A DNA stretch of 8,299 bases, from assembly GCF_934359325.1 (NCBI RefSeq), contig NZ_CAKRLH010000063.1, positions 1 to 8,299 on the forward strand, in the 5' to 3' direction. Source of the stretch: an uncultured Porphyromonas sp. Lineage in GTDB: Bacteria; Bacteroidota; Bacteroidia; Bacteroidales; Porphyromonadaceae. The notes under the pieces were generated by a model. The model searched no databases. It worked only from the letters and a program-made list of their open reading frames with translations, and was not told the origin of the DNA. Positions 5,212-8,299 of this stretch are shown in pieces. The position numbers and the translations under genes were made by a program. Numbering within the stretch: the stretch's first letter is position 1; each line of letters starts with the position of its first letter.

Positions 5212-7118
5212 CGGTCGAGCCAAAGGGTCATCAGGCAGGCACGGCAGTTGGTGGTGATGCGGAAACGCTCCTGACCTCGGACGAGATAGAGGGGCAGCGT
5301 AAAGGGCGGCCGCTTGCCCTCCCGGGTGCAGTAGCCCAGCCGATGGAGCAGGCAGTGGCGGGTAAACATCACCGGCACCGGTCCCTCAGGCATCGCCACC
5401 TCCATCGCCGGGGCGATCTCTCCCGTCACGCCGAGACGGCGGTAGAGCTGCTCCGCCTGACGATTGGCGACATTATAGGTAAAGTCCAGCCTCTCCGGCA
5501 GACCGGACTCCTCCCGCGAGTGTACCCGGCTGAGGAAGGCCCGTCTCTGCTCCAGGAGCTGCTCTCCCCGGCGGTCACGCACCTCGGTCATCGCCCTGTC
5601 ACAGGCCTCTCGTAGCTGATCGATAAGCTCTCGCCGCAACTCCGTCACCACTGAGGGGGGAAGGTAGAGTCCCCGAAGTCTCAGCTCAGGTCGTTCGACG
5701 CGGTAGGGCGTGTCGCCGAGCTTTGAGAGCGTGTCGGTGAGCCTCTCCGAGGGATCCTTCTGCGCCGGTTCCAGCGTCATCCTTCTCCGCACCTCCACCG
5801 CAACGGAGGGCGCTTCGGCGACAGCGGCACGGAGGACAATCTCCTGCTGCATCGCTTCACACTCCATATCAATAGGAACCTTTCGGCTCGACGCATCGTC
5901 ACGCCTGAGGAGCCGATCCAGCTGATGATTGAGGTTTCGGTAGACCGTTGCCCCAGGAGCCATCTCGACCGAGCCGGAGAGCCTCAGTCGATAGGTCCCG
6001 TCCCGCAGCGGCGTCACCTGATTGATCAGCGCACCGGCAGTCGCCTTTTCATCCGGAGAGACGAGGAGGAGACCGTCACCGTTGTTGAGCTCCTTTACTC
6101 CCTCACGGAGTCGGAGCACCACCTCCCGTCCCCGACACTCGGTGAGCGTGCCGAGCTCCTCCCCTACACTCTTATTGGTAAAGGGGGTAATGCTCTCAGT
6201 CGGGATGGGACGGTGAAGCGGCGTATTGTAGTCGGTGAAGCGGCGGGAGAAGGTCTGCTCCGGGCGTGGAGTAAAGGAGAGCTCCGTCTCGCCCCACGAG
6301 CTACGGCAGTACTCCTCACTGCGTCGGTCGATGATCTCATCCACCACTCGGCGGTAGTGGGCGGTCACATTACGGACGTAGTCGATGTCCTTGAGCCGAC
6401 CCTCGATCTTTAGTGAGGAGACACCCCGGTCGAGCATTTCCTCGATGATCTCCGTCCGATTGAGATCCCGCAGCGAGAGCAGGTGCTGACTGGTGAGGAG
6501 TTTATTCCCCGATGCATCCTCCAGATCGTAGCTCATACGGCAGTACTGAGCGCAGGCGCCACGATTGGCGCTGCGACCCCGGCACGCCTCGGAGATGAAG
6601 CATCGTCCGCTGTAGGAGACGCAGAGAGCGCCATGGACAAAGCTCTCCACCCGTATCCCCACCCCGTCAAGCAGGCTCGGCAGATCCGCCGTGCTCACCT
6701 CGCGCGGGAGCACCACCTGCTCTATGCCCAGCGCCTCGAGGGTGCGGAGCTTGGCATTGCTGTCGTTGTGGCACTGGGTGCTGGCATGGAGGGGAATGGG
6801 TGGCAGCTCCTCCATGAGCAGTCCCATGTCCTGTATGATCAGCGCATCGGCTCCGGCACGGTAGAGATCCCACGCCAGCGAGACCGCCTCGGGGAGCTGC
6901 TCATCCGTGAGGATCGTATTGAGCACCACGTAGGCCCGTGCGCCTACTTCGTGTGCCTCACGAGCGAGTGTAGTAATGTCCTCGAGAGAGACCCCGGCGG
7001 CGGCCCGAGCGCCAAACTTTGGCGCCCCGATATAGACCGCATCCGCTCCCGCCGATAGAGCCACCCGACCGCCCTCGAGGGACGAAGCGGGCGCCAGTAT
7101 TTCGATGCTTTTCTTCAT
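5208..7118 (-). CDS. Peptidase U32 family protein, RlhA/YdcP-like (probable 23S rRNA C2501 hydroxylation protein)
   Basis: The 636-residue protein begins MKKSIEILAPASSLEGG, a standard U32 start, and continues through a TIM-barrel-like region (GADAVYIGAPKFGAR, HASTQCHN). The U32 signature ESFVHGALCVSYSGRCFIS lies at 158-176. Cysteines 166, 173, 189 and 193 form the family's cluster-binding pattern. A second set near the end (C589, C597, C625, C628) resembles the tail of long U32 proteins. The length is close to E. coli RlhA (about 650), so the rRNA-hydroxylation role is more likely than the collagenase activity first ascribed to the family through P. gingivalis PrtC; this choice is inference. 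I chose the ATG at 7118. The frame stays open to 7265, but that would add 49 unrelated residues and run through the promoter. It is convergent with gcvP and divergent from the lipocalin gene. Confidence 0.88.
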   Translation of the reverse strand: MKKSIEILAPASSLEGGRVALSAGADAVYIGAPKFGARAAAGVSLEDITTLAREAHEVGARAYVVLNTILTDEQLPEAVSLAWDLYRAGADALIIQDMGLLMEELPPIPLHASTQCHNDSNAKLRTLEALGIEQVVLPREVSTADLPSLLDGVGIRVESFVHGALCVSYSGRCFISEACRGRSANRGACAQYCRMSYDLEDASGNKLLTSQHLLSLRDLNRTEIIEEMLDRGVSSLKIEGRLKDIDYVRNVTAHYRRVVDEIIDRRSEEYCRSSWGETELSFTPRPEQTFSRRFTDYNTPLHRPIPTESITPFTNKSVGEELGTLTECRGREVVLRLREGVKELNNGDGLLLVSPDEKATAGALINQVTPLRDGTYRLRLSGSVEMAPGATVYRNLNHQLDRLLRRDDASSRKVPIDMECEAMQQEIVLRAAVAEAPSVAVEVRRRMTLEPAQKDPSERLTDTLSKLGDTPYRVERPELRLRGLYLPPSVVTELRRELIDQLREACDRAMTEVRDRRGEQLLEQRRAFLSRVHSREESGLPERLDFTYNVANRQAEQLYRRLGVTGEIAPAMEVAMPEGPVPVMFTRHCLLHRLGYCTREGKRPPFTLPLYLVRGQERFRITTNCRACLMTLWLDR

Positions 7119-7122
7119 ACCA

Positions 7123-7130
7123 CAAAGGTA
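7123..7130 (-). promoter_or_regulatory. -7 box (TACCTTTG) of the U32 gene, four bases from its start codon
   Basis: Read leftward, TACCTTTG is followed by TGGT and then the ATG at 7118. A start site about four to seven bases past the box would fall at or next to the A of ATG, giving a leaderless or nearly leaderless mRNA. No TTTG is seen at -33. The alternative is a promoter further upstream, which I did not find. Confidence 0.5.
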
Positions 7131-7137
7131 ACCATTC

Positions 7138-7155
7138 CTCCCCTCAGTCAGGGAG
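7138..7155. promoter_or_regulatory. Short inverted repeat between the divergent U32 and lipocalin promoters
   Basis: CTCCCCT (7138-7144) and AGGGAG (7150-7155) are inverted around CAGTC, with one extra C in the left arm. It lies between the two outward-facing TACCTTTG boxes and upstream of both, so it could be a shared regulator site. No regulator is recognised, and a repeat this short can occur by chance. Confidence 0.25.
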
Positions 7156-7178
7156 TGCAGGCGATGGTCCAAATTTTG

Positions 7179-7186
7179 TACCTTTG
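7179..7186 (+). promoter_or_regulatory. -7 box (TACCTTTG) of the lipocalin-msrA pair
   Basis: An exact match to TAnnTTTG, preceded by the AT-rich run AAATTTTG. Transcription would start near 7192 and give a leader of about 64 bases. No clear TTTG lies at -33. Confidence 0.5.
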
Positions 7187-7212
7187 GTGAAGAAGAATGA
7201 TCAACAACGGAT

Positions 7213-7234
7213 CTCCGGGCGACCCACGCCCGAG
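7213..7234 (+). other. Hairpin in the lipocalin mRNA leader
   Basis: CGGGCG (7216-7221) pairs with CGCCCG (7227-7232) around ACCCA. Two further pairs (7213-7214 with 7233-7234) form across a bulged C7215. It sits midway between the predicted start site and the ATG at 7256. It may stabilise the mRNA or affect translation; nothing in it points to a known riboswitch. Confidence 0.35.
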
Positions 7235-7255
7235 TCCACATCACAAGAGAGAAAT

Positions 7256-7849
7256 ATGAAAGCAAAAGATCTACTGATAGCCCTTGCGGGCACCGCAGCC
7301 ACCGCCGGCGCTGCTGCTTACTACTACATCTGGAAAAACATGGGACTGCCCCGGGGAGCTTGGCCAGTGAGAGGCTTCGACCTGGAGCGCTACCTCGGCA
7401 AGTGGTACGAGATCGCCCGTTTTGACTTCCGATTCGAGAGGGATCTCGATAATACCACTGCGGAGTACTCGATGAATGACGACGGCTCCATCCGGGTCGT
7501 CAATAGCGGCTACGATCGCAAGCGGGAGGAGTGGTGCGATGCCATCGGCAAGGCTAAGACGATCGAGGACCCGGATGTGGCGAGACTGATGGTCTCCTTC
7601 TTCGGTCCCTTCTACAGCTCCTACAACATCGTTGAGCTAGATCCGGAGTACAAGTATGCCCTCGTCGTGGGTCGCAACACCGACTATCTCTGGTTTCTCT
7701 CCCGCACACCCGAGATGCCGGAGGAGGTGAAGGAGCTCTTTGTCTCCAAGGCGAGGGCTCTTGGATTCGACACCGATCGTCTCGTCTGGGTCGAGCAGGG
7801 CACCCGCGAGCGTCCCGAGGAGCCAGAGATGGAGGAGTCGGATGAGTGA
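7256..7849 (+). CDS. blc: Lipocalin family protein, Blc-like, with N-terminal membrane anchor or signal
   Basis: Small envelope lipid-binding protein of 197 residues. It matches bacterial lipocalin Blc closely across the barrel: the first lipocalin motif RYLGKWYEIARFDFRFER (45-62, with the G-x-W at 48-50), VSFFGPFYSSYNIVELD (113-129), and YLWFLSRTPEMPEEV (144-158). E. coli Blc binds lysophospholipids in the outer membrane; the same role here is inference. The N-terminus (residues 5-25, Ala- and Leu-rich, after two lysines) is a hydrophobic segment, but it has no lipobox cysteine, so it should act as a signal anchor or uncleaved signal rather than a lipoprotein leader as in E. coli. I chose the ATG at 7256, preceded by AGAGAGAAAT; an open frame upstream is antisense to the U32 gene. 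The acidic tail overlaps msrA by eight bases. Confidence 0.93.
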   Translation: MKAKDLLIALAGTAATAGAAAYYYIWKNMGLPRGAWPVRGFDLERYLGKWYEIARFDFRFERDLDNTTAEYSMNDDGSIRVVNSGYDRKREEWCDAIGKAKTIEDPDVARLMVSFFGPFYSSYNIVELDPEYKYALVVGRNTDYLWFLSRTPEMPEEVKELFVSKARALGFDTDRLVWVEQGTRERPEEPEMEESDE

Positions 7850-8299
7850 GAGATCACTTCCCCTCAGGATGGCGAGGCTCCTTGCCGTATGCTTCGTCCT
7901 CCTCGCACTGCTGACCGGCGGCTGTCTGTCAGCCCGGGGAAGCGGAGATGAGGGGACTACAACTGAGCAAGAGATGAGCGAAGACAAGAGAGAGATCTAC
8001 CTCGCCGGCGGCTGCTTCTGGGGGACGGAGCACTTCCTCCGCCAGATCCGTGGCGTGGTGGAGACGGAGGTGGGGTATGCCAATGGCAATACCCCCGACC
8101 CCACGTATGAGATCGTCTGTGGCGACAAGTCGGGCTATGCCGAGACCGTTCGGGTGGTCTACGACCCGGAGGTGCTGCCGACGGCAAAGTTGCTGGAGAC
8201 CTTCTTCCTCGCCATTGACCCTACGGCGGTCAATCGTCAGGGCAACGACCGTGGCACGCAGTACCGCACCGGGATCTACTACAGCGACCCCTCCGATGA
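7842..8299 (+). CDS. msrA: Peptide-methionine (S)-S-oxide reductase MsrA, exported, probable lipoprotein; C-terminus off window
   Basis: Reduces methionine-S-sulfoxide in oxidised proteins. 152 codons are in the window and the frame is still open. The MsrA core begins near residue 50, with the active-site motif GGCFWG (catalytic Cys58), then TEVGYANG, the PDPTYEIVC segment and VNRQGNDRGTQYRTGIYY. The first 28 residues form a hydrophobic signal ending LLTGGC, a somewhat loose lipobox with Cys28, followed by a polar linker of about 20 residues. The ATG at 7842 overlaps the lipocalin stop by eight bases and has GGAGG upstream, which favours it and suggests translational coupling. An ATG at 7869 would also keep the signal, and one at 7974 would give a cytoplasmic MsrA without it. 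The NRQGND-type ending is common in MsrA-MsrB fusions, so an MsrB domain may follow outside the window. Confidence 0.94.
   Translation, partial: MSERSLPLRMARLLAVCFVLLALLTGGCLSARGSGDEGTTTEQEMSEDKREIYLAGGCFWGTEHFLRQIRGVVETEVGYANGNTPDPTYEIVCGDKSGYAETVRVVYDPEVLPTAKLLETFFLAIDPTAVNRQGNDRGTQYRTGIYYSDPSD

Noticed and set aside
6483..7058. Forward open frame of 191 codons opposite the U32 gene
   Set aside because: The U32 reading frame carries clear family motifs throughout; this frame is its antisense shadow.

Overview
The window looks like chromosomal housekeeping DNA from a member of the Bacteroidota, most likely the Bacteroidales and possibly close to Porphyromonas. The reasons are the -7 boxes of the TAnnTTTG type (TACCTTTG three times, TATCTTTG once) in front of genes, the general lack of strong Shine-Dalgarno sequences, and the protein set. 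Coding DNA is GC-rich by eye while promoter gaps are AT-rich. This placement is inference; no rRNA or marker-gene comparison was possible.

Layout from left to right. (1) A leftward fatty-acid pair: acpP (950-1198) followed by fabF (1-749, cut by the window edge), separated by an unusually roomy 200-base gap holding a strong hairpin. (2) A divergent promoter region (1199-1346) serving acpP leftward and purN rightward. (3) purN (1347-1946), then a 305-base gap holding a striking ~80-base palindromic element and a 9-base tandem repeat, then gcvP (2252-5146), the full-length single-chain glycine decarboxylase. (4) A strong bidirectional terminator between gcvP and the convergent gene 5208-7118, a U32-family protein of the RlhA/YdcP type. 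(5) A divergent promoter region (7119-7255) feeding that gene leftward, apparently with almost no 5' leader, and a rightward pair made of a Blc-like lipocalin (7256-7849) and an overlapping, exported MsrA methionine sulfoxide reductase (7842 to the window end, incomplete).

How the genes work together. acpP and fabF supply the carrier and the condensing enzyme of type II fatty-acid synthesis. purN uses 10-formyl-tetrahydrofolate and gcvP feeds glycine carbon into the folate pool, so the two are metabolically related, although the element between them suggests separate transcription. The lipocalin-MsrA pair is translationally coupled and looks like an envelope maintenance or oxidative-damage-repair unit. 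No mobile genes, CRISPR array, rRNA or tRNA were seen. The protein-coding genes are ordinary; the most unusual content is intergenic, chiefly the palindromic element at 1968-2047.
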